A DNA stretch of 64,000 bases from the NCBI GenBank assembly GCA_020634975.1, contig JACKAQ010000001.1, positions 2,604,001-2,668,000 on the forward strand. Reading direction: 5' to 3'. A program made the position numbers and the translations under genes. Below, in pieces: positions 1 through 9,174 of the stretch (positions are counted from its first letter, which is position 1; each line of letters starts with the position of its first letter). This stretch comes from JACKAQ01 sp020634975 [NCBI: Calditrichia bacterium] (GTDB taxonomy: Bacteria; Calditrichota; Calditrichia; RBG-13-44-9). Under the pieces are notes generated by a model, which was given only the letters and a program-made list of their open reading frames with translations, did not search any database and was not told the DNA's origin.

Positions 1-1196
1 TGATCGATAAATTGCAGCGGCGTTTTCGATGGTTTGAAAAAAACGATTGCCAGCCAGATGAGCAGCAGCGCGACAGTTGCATATCGCGACATTTGTTGCG
101 CATGCCCGGGATGATAGCCGAACCACTCCACCACCGGTTCGGTAAGCCAAAAAATAATCTGGAATGCGGAATCGTTCAGCTCCCAGCGATTGGCGTACGC
201 GGCGATGCCTGCCTGTTGGTCGAGACCGGTGAGCAGCATCGGTGAGAGCAGCGCGGCGCAAACCACCCCAAAAACGCAGATTGCGACAAATTGCTTTCGC
301 CAATGCCAGCCGATTTCCCGCAAAAACAGCGGCAGCAAAATGATCGTCCAGATTTTCACTCCTGCGGAAAGTGCCAGAAATACCATCGCCCAAAACCATT
401 TTTTACGAATTTGGAACAGCAGCGCCGCCAGCAAAAACGGGAAAATCAGTGCATCCATATGGGCGGAATTGGCGATTTCTTTAATGTAAAGGGGATTCAG
501 CCAAAAAATAGCTGCCCACAACGGCGATAGATCCAGTTGTCGCAGCAGCGCAAAAATGAGTAGCAGCGTTGCAAAATCTGCACAAAACAGCAGGAATTGC
601 CACGCCAAAATGCGCCACGGTTGGATAAAATAGACAGCCGCAAAAAAAAGTTGGGTGAGCGGCGGATAAATGGTCCGCAAATAGGCGTGATTGATTTTTC
701 CGATGGTTGAGCCGGGTTGCTGCGCCAAATCCGTTAATTCCTGTGGCACGTTTTCGCCGGACAAAACCGCTTGCGGCGAATATGCGTAAGGATTCATTCC
801 GTTGACGACAACCGCACCATCCCACAAATATCGATTAAAATCGACTTCCAAAATGGGTGTGCTGAACAGCATCGCAATGCGCAGCAGCGCACCGAGCAAC
901 AGCGTAACCAACATCACCCGTTTACCGGATCGCACAAACTGGATCAGTTCGCTGAGATAAAAAAATGCCAGCCCCGCGAGTACGAGCAAACCGGTAAATC
1001 GCAAAACCGGCTGTTTCAGCAGTGGGATTGTATTCGCAAATTGCCCGGATTCCAGCGCAATAATTGCTAAAAACAGCGCAATAAACCCGCAGCCCAACAC
1101 CCAGCGATATGGCAAACGCGTTCGCCCGTCATGTACGGTAATGGAAAAATCGGTTACTTTCGGGTGCGGTGAAAAAATATATTTGAAAAGGCGCAT
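1..1196 (-). CDS. GT-C fold (GT87/DUF2029-like) membrane glycosyltransferase, 3' end missing
   Basis: An open frame starts with ATG at 1196 and runs off the left edge without a stop, giving about 398 residues. The product is very hydrophobic with roughly nine or ten membrane segments. A first extracytoplasmic loop reads EVDFNRYLWDG and is followed by NPYAYSP. An acidic loop of this kind after an early membrane segment is typical of polyprenyl-phosphate-sugar-dependent GT-C enzymes, which transfer a sugar outside the membrane. The start lies 52 bp after the stop of the GT2 gene on the same strand, so the two probably form an operon for a surface glycan or glycolipid. Family assignment comes from topology and this loop only; substrate unknown. 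Confidence 0.7.
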   Translation of the reverse strand, partial: MRLFKYIFSPHPKVTDFSITVHDGRTRLPYRWVLGCGFIALFLAIIALESGQFANTIPLLKQPVLRFTGLLVLAGLAFFYLSELIQFVRSGKRVMLVTLLLGALLRIAMLFSTPILEVDFNRYLWDGAVVVNGMNPYAYSPQAVLSGENVPQELTDLAQQPGSTIGKINHAYLRTIYPPLTQLFFAAVYFIQPWRILAWQFLLFCADFATLLLIFALLRQLDLSPLWAAIFWLNPLYIKEIANSAHMDALIFPFLLAALLFQIRKKWFWAMVFLALSAGVKIWTIILLPLFLREIGWHWRKQFVAICVFGVVCAALLSPMLLTGLDQQAGIAAYANRWELNDSAFQIIFWLTEPVVEWFGYHPGHAQQMSRYATVALLLIWLAIVFFKPSKTPLQFID

Positions 1197-1248
1197 GAAT
1201 TGATTTCGCTGCGAAAAATTATATCATAATATATTGATTATAAAAAGC

Positions 1249-2703
1249 TTATCGCCGTTGTCCTGCCAGCGATGACAATCCGATATACGAGAATCCCACC
1301 AAAAACAGCAGGAAAAACGGCATCGAATAATAGATTTCGTGCGATACAAAATAAAACATGCCATAGCCAAAATAGCTGGCGATAAGAATTTCCAGAACAT
1401 GCTGATAGCTGCGTCCCGGTTTATAGAGCTTTTTCCGCCACGAATCTTTTTTGCCTTCCAGCTTGTATTTGGGCGTGCGTTTGAATTCGCTTTGGTGACC
1501 GATCAGCGCTTCCAGCGCGGCGCGTCCGTTATTCAGCGAAAGCCCGATGCCCAGCGCCATCATCAACGGAAGGTAAAGAATTTCCGGCCATTTGCGCCCG
1601 AGCGACTCCCGAATGGCTACCGAATAATAATTCAGCACCGAAAATGTTGCTGTAAAAAACACCGTAAAGTAAACAAAAACAAGCTTCCACGGAACGTCGC
1701 CCATGTTCATTTGGATTTTCACGATCGGTACGAGCAGCACCGCCGGAATTGCCATCAGTAAATAGGCGAAATTGTTGGAGAGGTGCACAATTCCCTCCAG
1801 CCGAACGTGCAGCGGAAAATCCGATTTCCAGATGCGCGGCACCAGTTTGAGCGCCGTTTGCACCGCCCCTTTTGCCCAGCGATGTTGCTGATTTTTGTAG
1901 CCGTTCATCTCTGCGGGTAACTCGGCGGGGCTAACTACATCCGGTAAATAAATGAATCGCCAACCGGCAAGCTGTGCGCGATAACTTAAATCCAGGTCTT
2001 CAGTTAGCGTGTCGTGCTGCCAGCCGCCGGCATCGAGAATCGCCTGTTTGCGCCAGACACCGGCGGTGCCGTTAAAATTGAAAAATCGACCGGAACGGTT
2101 GCGCGCCAGATGTTCAATAATAAAATGGGCATCCAGAAAAATAGCCTGCAATTTGGTGAGCAGCGAGTAATTCCGGTTGATGTGTCCCCAACGGGTTTGC
2201 ACCATTCCGATGCCCGGTTGAATAATGTGGGGAATGGTTTTTTTGAGAAAATCGGGGTTCGGCACAAAATCTGCATCAAATATCGCCAGAAACTCCGCCG
2301 GCGTTTGGGAAACGCCGTAAGCCAGCGCACCGGCTTTGAATCCGACGCGGTTTGGCCGGCGAACGTGGTCGATGTTCAATCCGCGTTTTTTGAGAAATTT
2401 CACAAATCGCGCAGTAATTTTTACCGTATCGTCTGTGGAATCGTCCAACACCTGAATGTGCAATTTATCCGCCGGATAATCCAAACGGGCAACGGATTTT
2501 AGCAAACGTTTCATCACATAACGTTCATTAAAAACAGGGAGTTGAACGGTTACCAACGGCCAGTTTTCCGGGGTTGGCGGTTCTGCCAGCGGTTGCTTTT
2601 TGTATTTGCGAAAGGTGTGCAGCAGAAAAAATTTGTGAATACCAAATATGCCCAAAGCAAATAATGAGATCAGGTAAAGCCAAAGTAGTAAAATATCGTT
2701 CAC
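1249..2703 (-). CDS. Family 2 processive-type glycosyltransferase (cellulose-synthase-like)
   Basis: About 484 residues with one N-terminal membrane segment, a cytoplasmic GT2 catalytic domain and a C-terminal membrane bundle. Motifs in order are DDSTDDT (about 87-93, UDP binding), DAD (143-145, metal binding), TED (234-236, catalytic base) and QQHRW (272-276, acceptor/processivity site). These are the hallmarks of cellulose-synthase, glucomannan-synthase and related membrane GT2 enzymes. I chose the GTG at 2703 because GAGG sits 6 bases upstream; a TTG at 2718 is also open. The next gene downstream is the GT-C enzyme. No c-di-GMP-binding PilZ domain is present, so this is not a full BcsA. 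The polymer or glycolipid made cannot be read from sequence. Confidence 0.85.
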   Translation of the reverse strand: MNDILLLWLYLISLFALGIFGIHKFFLLHTFRKYKKQPLAEPPTPENWPLVTVQLPVFNERYVMKRLLKSVARLDYPADKLHIQVLDDSTDDTVKITARFVKFLKKRGLNIDHVRRPNRVGFKAGALAYGVSQTPAEFLAIFDADFVPNPDFLKKTIPHIIQPGIGMVQTRWGHINRNYSLLTKLQAIFLDAHFIIEHLARNRSGRFFNFNGTAGVWRKQAILDAGGWQHDTLTEDLDLSYRAQLAGWRFIYLPDVVSPAELPAEMNGYKNQQHRWAKGAVQTALKLVPRIWKSDFPLHVRLEGIVHLSNNFAYLLMAIPAVLLVPIVKIQMNMGDVPWKLVFVYFTVFFTATFSVLNYYSVAIRESLGRKWPEILYLPLMMALGIGLSLNNGRAALEALIGHQSEFKRTPKYKLEGKKDSWRKKLYKPGRSYQHVLEILIASYFGYGMFYFVSHEIYYSMPFFLLFLVGFSYIGLSSLAGQRR

Positions 2704-2918
2704 TGTTTTCCTCAGCAAATTCAGGACTGTTTGTCGATATCGATTTTGAGCTACAAAACAAAAAAATTAGAGAACCAACACTAAATATGCAAATGGTTTC
2801 AATTCTTAACCCAAAACGGACATTAAACGGACATTTGGGATTTGCGTAAATTAGGGATGTAACTTCACAAAAATATCACCGAATTATAGCTATTTGGGAA
2901 AAAATTTACATTATGAAA

Positions 2919-2953
2919 GTTAGAAAAGTGGCTACTTTTTTGTATATTCTAAC
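2919..2953 (+). promoter_or_regulatory. Inverted repeat with sigma-54-like -24/-12 spacing upstream of the hemX-like gene
   Basis: GTTAGAA (2919-2925) is mirrored by TTCTAAC (2947-2953). Inside it TGGCTAC is followed by TTTTTTGTA. This has GG at 2930-2931, ten bases, then GT at 2942-2943, against the sigma-54 rule of GG-N10-GC. The last base of the essential GC pair is therefore wrong. If used, transcription would begin near 2955, about 40 bases before the ATG at 2994. Weak evidence on its own; noted because a sigma-54 activator is encoded in the same operon. Confidence 0.2.
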
Positions 2954-2993
2954 GGATGGGCGTGTGGTTGAAAGGAACAGGTAACGCAGACAA

Positions 2994-3812
2994 ATGCTAT
3001 TTTTGTCATTTTCCTGGATAATATTTTTGTTATATGCCGCAACGGCAGTGATTTATCGCCGGGCATTCAAAAGCAGGCAGCGCGAAACATACCGTTTGGG
3101 ACGGCAAATGTTCAGCGGCACTTTGTTGGCACATCTGGCGTTCATCATTTATTTTACGGTGATTTTCAGACGAATGCCGATCGCTACTGTCAGCGAAACG
3201 TTCGGAACGTTTGTTTTTCTGACTGCTGCAACGTATTGGGTGCTGGAATCGTGGTTGCAGGAATTTTCGATGGGCGTGCTTTTGTTGCCGATATTCCTGA
3301 TTTTACTGGCCATCGGCAACCTCACTTTTCGCGGCGACGAAGCAATTGCCCCCATTCTGAAAGATGTGAAATTTGGCGCGCACGTTATCGCGATGTTGTT
3401 GGGATACGGTGCATTTTTGCTATCTTTTATCGCCAGTTTGTTGCATCAATTGTTGATCCGGGAAATTCGCCAGCATCAGTTGGGCGTGTTTTATTCGCGA
3501 TTGCCCTCACTGCCGTTTTTCGAAAAAATCAGCAATTCGGCAATCGATATCGGTCTGGTTTTTGCAACAATCGGGATGGGATTAGGCATCTATTTTGCAT
3601 CCAAAGTGTGGGGTAATTCTGTTTTTGGTGAACCGAAATTGTTCAGCGCCGCTTTAACCTGGGTGATTTATTGTGTGCACGCTATCGGCAGGCGTGCCTT
3701 TAATTTTAGCGGACAACGCGCCGCAAATATTGCATTGGCAGGCTTTGGCTGGCTGATGTTCTCGTATCTGATTATTTCGATGCTGTTTACAAAAATACAT
3801 TATTTTGCGTAA
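2994..3812 (+). CDS. HemX/CcsA-like cytochrome c assembly family membrane protein
   Basis: 272 residues with about eight membrane helices. It resembles the cytochrome c assembly (CcsA/HemX) family. The end of the region where CcsA carries its tryptophan-rich heme-handling motif reads WGNSVFGEPK here, closer to the degenerate form in HemX proteins than to a working CcsA. HemX-type proteins are usually encoded directly beside hemA; in Bacillus subtilis HemX lowers the amount of glutamyl-tRNA reductase. Here the next gene, 49 bp downstream, has a glutamyl-tRNA-reductase-like N-terminus fused to a transcription activator, so the hemX-hemA order appears conserved although the hemA partner has changed. 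No ResB partner is nearby, which argues against cytochrome c maturation. Confidence 0.7.
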   Translation: MLFLSFSWIIFLLYAATAVIYRRAFKSRQRETYRLGRQMFSGTLLAHLAFIIYFTVIFRRMPIATVSETFGTFVFLTAATYWVLESWLQEFSMGVLLLPIFLILLAIGNLTFRGDEAIAPILKDVKFGAHVIAMLLGYGAFLLSFIASLLHQLLIREIRQHQLGVFYSRLPSLPFFEKISNSAIDIGLVFATIGMGLGIYFASKVWGNSVFGEPKLFSAALTWVIYCVHAIGRRAFNFSGQRAANIALAGFGWLMFSYLIISMLFTKIHYFA

Positions 3813-3861
3813 TTAAATTGAATGAAAACAAAAATTTAAAACGGTTGAATTGATACGTTAA

Positions 3862-5814
3862 ATGCCCGTTTCGTCATACAAATATTTATTCACGGAAACC
3901 GAGCCGCAACAGGTTCCGGTAATTACCCAGCGCACCTTGCGGGAATTGCAGGACATCATGGCAGCGGAAGAATGGCTGATGCTCCGCCACGCCGAAGGCT
4001 GCGAAGTGTTTCTGGTTTCCGATGCCGTGCCGGATGAGCACAAACTGCGGATCGCGTTGCGGGAACGAAAACTGCTGCCGGAAAATGATGGAGATCCGGG
4101 TATCGTGCAAACCAGCCGCGAGGCGATCGGGCGATTTCTGGAAATTGCTGTTGGCGCCTGCGGCACCGTTAACGGCGTTCGGCTAATGGAAATGTTGCAG
4201 CGCGAATACAGCCGGATGCAGGAAATGGGCGCGGTGGGCAGCGTGCTCAACTGGTTGTTTCAACGCGGTATTTGGCTGCACGAAAAAGTGCGCCAGGAAA
4301 CCACCTTCTTTCGTTTTGCGGTGGAACCGGCTGCGGTCATCGATGAACTTGCCCAGAAAATTCTCGGGTCGCAATCGCGTTCGCGATTGGTGGTGATTGG
4401 CAACAGTGTGCCGCAAATGCACATCGTTGATGAATTGTATCGCCAGGGCTATCGCCAGATTACGTTTTTGGGCGGTGTCGGCGAATTACCGGGGCACAGC
4501 GTTTTGCCGGTTGGCGCGGGTTCGGAGCCATCCTCATTTTTGAAAAAATTACCGGAAAATGCAGATTTGCTGCTGGCATTTCCATCCGCAACCCATCACC
4601 TTTCCGAAGCGCTCATCAAAGAACGATTAAGCGGTCGATCGAAATCGCCGCTGCTGGTTTTTGATTTTTCGAACGATATCCGAAATTTGAGCAAAATCAA
4701 TAAAATCAGCGATTTATACGTTTACACACCGGACGATATCCAGAAAGTGGTTCGCCACAACATCAGCGAGCGAAAAGGTGCCGCAGCCACCGTTTCCAAA
4801 TTGATCGAACAGGAAATCGATGCGTTTTATCGCTGGCACGGCAGCTCGGAGCGATACAGTTTTGCGGGAATTATCGGTGCATCGCCGCAGATGCAACGGG
4901 TGTTCGAAATGATTTCGCGGATTGCCCAAACGGATATCACCGTACTTATCGATGGCGAAAGCGGTACCGGAAAAGAGTTGGTTGCCAAAGCCATTCACAC
5001 GCTTAGCAACCGCGCCGAACGCCCGTTTTTTGTGATCAACTGCGGCGCCATTCCGGATAATCTGCTGGAAAGCGAACTGTTCGGACACACAAAAGGCGCG
5101 TTCACCGGTGCGGCAAACGCCAAAGAGGGAATGTTCGAAGCGGCTCACAAAAGCACGCTCTTTTTGGATGAAATTGGCGAACTGCCGCCGCAATTGCAGG
5201 TCAAATTGCTCCGCGCACTGCAAGATGGCGAAATTAAACGGGTGGGCAGCAACGAAACCGTCCGGGTGGATGTGCGGGTATTGGCGGCAACCAACAAAGA
5301 TTTGGCGAAAATGGTCGAAACCGGCGATTTCCGCAGCGACCTGTTTTACCGGTTGAATGTGATCCAAATGACATTGCCGCCATTGCGCCAACGCGCGGAT
5401 GATGTGACGCTGCTGGCACGCCATTTTATGGATAAATTCTCCAAAAAACTGCGCAAGGATGTGATCGGTTTTGCGCTCGAAACTGTGGAAATGCTGCGCA
5501 AATACAGCTGGCCGGGAAACGTTCGCGAATTGGAAAACGCCGTGGAACGCGCCGTTGCGCTGGCAGTTGGCAGCAGGGTATTGCCGCACGATCTGCCGCC
5601 GCATGTACTCAACAGCGCCCAACCGCAAAACGGGCACATTGCCGAAGACGATCATCTCACGCTGAAAGAAGTGGAGCGCCGCCACATTCTGGAAACGATG
5701 GAAGCGACGGACTGGAATCAGGAAATTGCCAGCAAACGGCTGGGCATCGGGCGAACAACTTTGTGGCGCAAGTTGAAAGAATACAATATGATAGATAGTG
5801 ACGAAGATATCTGA
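3862..5814 (+). CDS. Degenerate glutamyl-tRNA reductase (HemA) fused to sigma-54 activator AAA+ and Fis-type HTH
   Basis: 650 residues. Residues about 20-325 follow glutamyl-tRNA reductase along its whole length: an N-terminal domain ([19 protein letters not shown], 36-54, where the enzyme has LSTCNRTE), the linker helix region (98-147, ending EKVRQET), a Rossmann-like domain (RLVVIG, 175-180) and a dimerisation helix ([21 protein letters not shown], split around 302-322). The catalytic Cys aligns with Ala44, the Asn-Arg after it with Glu-Gly, and the glycine-rich NADPH loop reads GNSVPQ, so it should not be an active reductase. Residues 335-575 are a complete sigma-54 activator: Walker A GESGTGKE (365-372), GAFTGA loop (412-417), Walker B FLDEIGE (434-440). 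A Fis-type HTH ends the protein. A TAA directly precedes the ATG, fixing the earliest start. It probably senses a tetrapyrrole precursor, heme or tRNA state; the ligand is inference. Confidence 0.85.
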   Translation: MPVSSYKYLFTETEPQQVPVITQRTLRELQDIMAAEEWLMLRHAEGCEVFLVSDAVPDEHKLRIALRERKLLPENDGDPGIVQTSREAIGRFLEIAVGACGTVNGVRLMEMLQREYSRMQEMGAVGSVLNWLFQRGIWLHEKVRQETTFFRFAVEPAAVIDELAQKILGSQSRSRLVVIGNSVPQMHIVDELYRQGYRQITFLGGVGELPGHSVLPVGAGSEPSSFLKKLPENADLLLAFPSATHHLSEALIKERLSGRSKSPLLVFDFSNDIRNLSKINKISDLYVYTPDDIQKVVRHNISERKGAAATVSKLIEQEIDAFYRWHGSSERYSFAGIIGASPQMQRVFEMISRIAQTDITVLIDGESGTGKELVAKAIHTLSNRAERPFFVINCGAIPDNLLESELFGHTKGAFTGAANAKEGMFEAAHKSTLFLDEIGELPPQLQVKLLRALQDGEIKRVGSNETVRVDVRVLAATNKDLAKMVETGDFRSDLFYRLNVIQMTLPPLRQRADDVTLLARHFMDKFSKKLRKDVIGFALETVEMLRKYSWPGNVRELENAVERAVALAVGSRVLPHDLPPHVLNSAQPQNGHIAEDDHLTLKEVERRHILETMEATDWNQEIASKRLGIGRTTLWRKLKEYNMIDSDEDI

Positions 5815-5921
5815 TTTTTGCCGCAATTTTGTGTGATATTTGTGGTATCGGCTCACCCGCAATCCGGTATATTCCGGCTTTGCTAAGGGAGTAGCAACAG
5901 AAATTTTAACATGGTGGAAAC

Positions 5922-8030
5922 ATGCGCAAATCATTATCAGCGATGATAAGTTGTTTGGCGCTGGTCGGTTACTGGCTCAGCGGATGCACATTTAAAGAAC
6001 CCGTTTTACCCGCGTGGGAAACCACTTTCCGGGTGCCATTTGTTGTGGAAAATTATGTTCTCGGCGAAGAATGGACGGATGAAGATGAAATTATCATCAA
6101 AGACAGCACCTCGCAGGTGCTCTGGTTTTCCTTCCGCGACAGCCTGAAATTGAACACAATCACCGAAGAAGACTTCAGCATTCAGCCGGATAATTACAAC
6201 CGGACTTCCGCCATCGATACGCTGGAAATTGACCAACTGGATGCGCTTGTTGCGCCGGAAATCACCCTTCGCAGGCTGATCCCGGCGTTGGGGCAACGTG
6301 TCGGGCAAACGGTTGTTCTGCCGGATACCACGGTTCCCGGATTTCAGCAAATTCCCGCCGAAAAATTCAAACGTGCATTTTTTCTAAACGGCGTTGTCCG
6401 GATGAAAGTCACCAATAATTTGCCGGTGACGGTGGGACCCAACGGCAGCTCCGCCGGATTGCTGCTCTCGGTGGTCAGCGATTCGCTGCCAAATGATCCG
6501 TTTGCGGAATTTTTATTCGACCAGCCGCTGGCGCCGGGCGCGGAGGTGATTCGCGAAGTAGAAGTCAGCGATCGCTGGCTGTATGCGCCGCTGCGACTGG
6601 TTTACGAATTACCCGTTTCGCAATCCGCACCCATCCAAATTACCAATGATTTGCTGGACAATTTTGGATTGCAGGTAGAAGTGACGCTGGAAAATGTGCA
6701 ATCTTCCGAGGTTGTTGCGATTATCGATCCGCAGGAATATCGCGACAGTTTGCGCATCGCATACGATGACGAAACCCGCGTTCGCGAAGCCGAAGTGCGG
6801 CGTGGTCGGGTGCAATTGCGCATCGCCAACACCGTGCAGCTTTCCGCCGATTTGCAAATTACCATGCCCGCCTTTCGCGATGCCCAAAACCAACCGTACA
6901 CCACCACATTTTTGGTGCCCGCGCAAAATACCACCGTTCACGAACTGGTGCTGGATGGCTACAATGTGATCAACCCGGAAAATCCCGGTGAGCTGATCGA
7001 CAGTCTCGAAATCTATTTTTACGCGCAAACCCGCGCCTCCGGCGATTTTGTAACGGTTCGCAGCAGCGATTCCGTGACGGTGGAACTGATCAACGAATCG
7101 CTGGTTTTCGAATCGCTGGATGGCAGAATTAACGAGGAAGTGTTCGAAATTGAGCCGCAAGTGGAAGCGGATATCGTTGATTATCAAGGCTTTGACGGCG
7201 GCGTAACAGCCCAACAAGCTGTGCTGGATATTCAGGTGTTCAGCGAGATGTTTGTGGAAAATTTGCTGGCGGATTTGCGAATCGTCGGTATTCACAAAAA
7301 TGACGCGGGCGTGCCGGTCGATTCGGTGATTATCGATATTACCGATGAACAAATTGCCGGTGGCGAACGGGGAAATCCCGGTATCACGAACATTACCCTA
7401 ACCAGTGCGCAATATCCGGAAGTGCTGGATATGCTCAACCTGTTGCCCACTGATTTTCGTTTTTCCGGTGAAATCCGCGCTTCCGGCGATATCGCGGTGG
7501 CAACCGACAGCCGGATTTGGGCCAATTATGCCTTCGAAACGCCGTTGCGATTAGAAATTTCCGGGCTGGATACCTACGAAAGCGATGTCGATTCGCTGAC
7601 CAGCGAAAATATCGATCAGGAAATCAGCGATCTCGCAGAGGAAGATTTGCTGGATGCCCGGCTCGAATTTGTAGCGACCAATCGCACGCCGGTCGCGGTC
7701 AACATGAAATTCGTTATTTCCGCAGACGATGCTGATATCAATATTTATGACGCAGATTTTGACAGCAGCCTGACCATCATCAAAGAATTTGAAATTCCCG
7801 CCGGAACGATTGATCCGCAAACCGGTTTTACAACCGCGGCAAGCCAGGTGGATGTTGCGCTGCAACTCAGCCAACAAAAAATTCAGCTGTTTCAGGCACC
7901 GCCGCTGCGCTACGGTTTTGTGTTCAGTTTTGCGGATACGGATGGATTGGTCACACTGCGCGCCAGCGATTTTGTCGGCATGCTCGGCGAAATGCGTATT
8001 ACCGCCCGCATCGATGATGAAAATCCCTGA
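5922..8030 (+). CDS. Large surface lipoprotein of unknown function
   Basis: 702 residues. An N-terminal lipoprotein signal ends in LSGC (cysteine at about 22), so the mature protein should be lipid-anchored in the envelope. The rest is soluble, acidic and rich in alternating hydrophobic and polar stretches typical of beta-sandwich repeats, with no catalytic motif I can recognise. The ATG has GGTGG just upstream. It begins 108 bp after the HemA-like activator on the same strand, so it could be a target or simply the next gene. I do not recognise the family. Confidence 0.7.
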   Translation: MRKSLSAMISCLALVGYWLSGCTFKEPVLPAWETTFRVPFVVENYVLGEEWTDEDEIIIKDSTSQVLWFSFRDSLKLNTITEEDFSIQPDNYNRTSAIDTLEIDQLDALVAPEITLRRLIPALGQRVGQTVVLPDTTVPGFQQIPAEKFKRAFFLNGVVRMKVTNNLPVTVGPNGSSAGLLLSVVSDSLPNDPFAEFLFDQPLAPGAEVIREVEVSDRWLYAPLRLVYELPVSQSAPIQITNDLLDNFGLQVEVTLENVQSSEVVAIIDPQEYRDSLRIAYDDETRVREAEVRRGRVQLRIANTVQLSADLQITMPAFRDAQNQPYTTTFLVPAQNTTVHELVLDGYNVINPENPGELIDSLEIYFYAQTRASGDFVTVRSSDSVTVELINESLVFESLDGRINEEVFEIEPQVEADIVDYQGFDGGVTAQQAVLDIQVFSEMFVENLLADLRIVGIHKNDAGVPVDSVIIDITDEQIAGGERGNPGITNITLTSAQYPEVLDMLNLLPTDFRFSGEIRASGDIAVATDSRIWANYAFETPLRLEISGLDTYESDVDSLTSENIDQEISDLAEEDLLDARLEFVATNRTPVAVNMKFVISADDADINIYDADFDSSLTIIKEFEIPAGTIDPQTGFTTAASQVDVALQLSQQKIQLFQAPPLRYGFVFSFADTDGLVTLRASDFVGMLGEMRITARIDDENP

Positions 8031-8069
8031 AATCGCCATCACCCTATTGTTAAAATCATAAAATTGTCT

Positions 8070-8107
8070 TATTCTTCTTACGTTCACAAACGAAGGTAAG
8101 AAGAATA
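8070..8107 (+). promoter_or_regulatory. Perfect 12-bp hairpin covering the ribosome site of the next gene
   Basis: TATTCTTCTTAC (8070-8081) pairs perfectly with GTAAGAAGAATA (8096-8107) around a 14-base loop. The right arm plus the end of the loop holds AAGGTAAGAAG, the only purine-rich ribosome site before the TTG start at 8110. The hairpin could mask translation initiation, or act as a weak terminator of the lipoprotein gene, since a short TTTTG follows. Confidence 0.45.
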
Positions 8108-8109
8108 TT

Positions 8110-9105
8110 TTGTTAGCTTTCAAAGCATACAAACTGGGTTTGCGGCGCATTTCGCAGGCGCGCCGCTATATTTTGATTGTTTATTTATTGAATCTGGCGA
8201 TCGCAATGGCGTTGGGGTTGGTGCTCAGTGCAGATATTCAGGATTCGCTGGGCAATAGCTTGGCCGCCGAACGGCTGCGAAACGGATTCGACGATCTGTG
8301 GTTTCAGGGATTTTCCGGTGAAGCGCAGGGCATCAGCAAAACATTCCATCCGGCGGTAACGGGCATCGGCGCGATTTTTGAGGGGTTGGACGCAATCGTC
8401 ACCGGCAATTTTGGCCGATTGCAGGGCACGCTGGGCATCGCGCTAATTTACGGCGCGCTGTGGATTTATCTGTCCGCCGGTTTTATCGGAATGTTTTATA
8501 ACGGCTCATTCGATGGCATTTTCGGGCAGCATTTTTTTGCCGAAGCGGGTCGCCATTTTATGCGATTTCTGATGCTCACCGGCATCGCCGTGCTGCTGTA
8601 CTGGCTGATTTTGGGCGCGTTGCTGCCGGTGTTGAACGATTTTGTCGCAAATCGCCACCGCGATACGATTTTGGAACCGCTGGTTTTCCGCGATACCGTG
8701 ATCAAATACAGCGTCATCTGGCTGCTGATTTTGCTGATCAATCATGTTTTCGATTACGCCAAAATTCTGGTTGTGGCGCACGATGTGCGCAAAAAAGATA
8801 TTTGGCGCGTTCCGCTCTACGCCGTTTATTTTATGGTGAAACATCCCATCAACATTTTTACGTTGTTTTTGATGCTCGGTTTAACCTGGCTGGTGTTGCT
8901 GCTTATTTACTGGCTGGTTGCGCCGGGCGCGTGGCAGGCATCCTGGTTTACTGTGCTGTTCGCGTTTTTGCTGGGGCAAATTTATATGGTCAGCCGGGTT
9001 GCCGTGCGCTGCCTGTTTTTTGGCAGTGAAATTGCGCTATATTATTACCAGGCTGTGCTGCCATCCACCGAAGCCCGCCAACTGCCGGAAAAAGCGACCG
9101 GCTAA
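8110..9105 (+). CDS. Integral membrane protein of unknown function
   Basis: 331 residues with five or six membrane helices, starting from a TTG preceded by AAGGTAAGAAG. The N-terminus is basic (KAYKLGLRRISQARR) and runs straight into the first helix. A conserved-looking cytoplasmic segment, HDVRKKDIWRVPLYAVYFMVKHP, lies between the last helices (quoted in part: VRKKDIWRVPLYAV). No transporter or enzyme signature is visible. The gene sits between a lipoprotein and an HtpX-type protease in a same-strand run, which suggests an envelope role but no more. Confidence 0.65.
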   Translation: MLAFKAYKLGLRRISQARRYILIVYLLNLAIAMALGLVLSADIQDSLGNSLAAERLRNGFDDLWFQGFSGEAQGISKTFHPAVTGIGAIFEGLDAIVTGNFGRLQGTLGIALIYGALWIYLSAGFIGMFYNGSFDGIFGQHFFAEAGRHFMRFLMLTGIAVLLYWLILGALLPVLNDFVANRHRDTILEPLVFRDTVIKYSVIWLLILLINHVFDYAKILVVAHDVRKKDIWRVPLYAVYFMVKHPINIFTLFLMLGLTWLVLLLIYWLVAPGAWQASWFTVLFAFLLGQIYMVSRVAVRCLFFGSEIALYYYQAVLPSTEARQLPEKATG

Positions 9106-9174
9106 ATTCCCGCCAAAAATCAGCAATTTTTTGATCCAATCCGCCCCAATTGCGTATAAAAAAGCGATCAAAAA

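Noticed and set aside
5815-5921. A sigma-54 promoter before the lipoprotein gene, expected if the upstream activator controls it
   Set aside because: I looked for GG-N10-GC; the nearest candidate has a 9-base spacer, so it does not fit.
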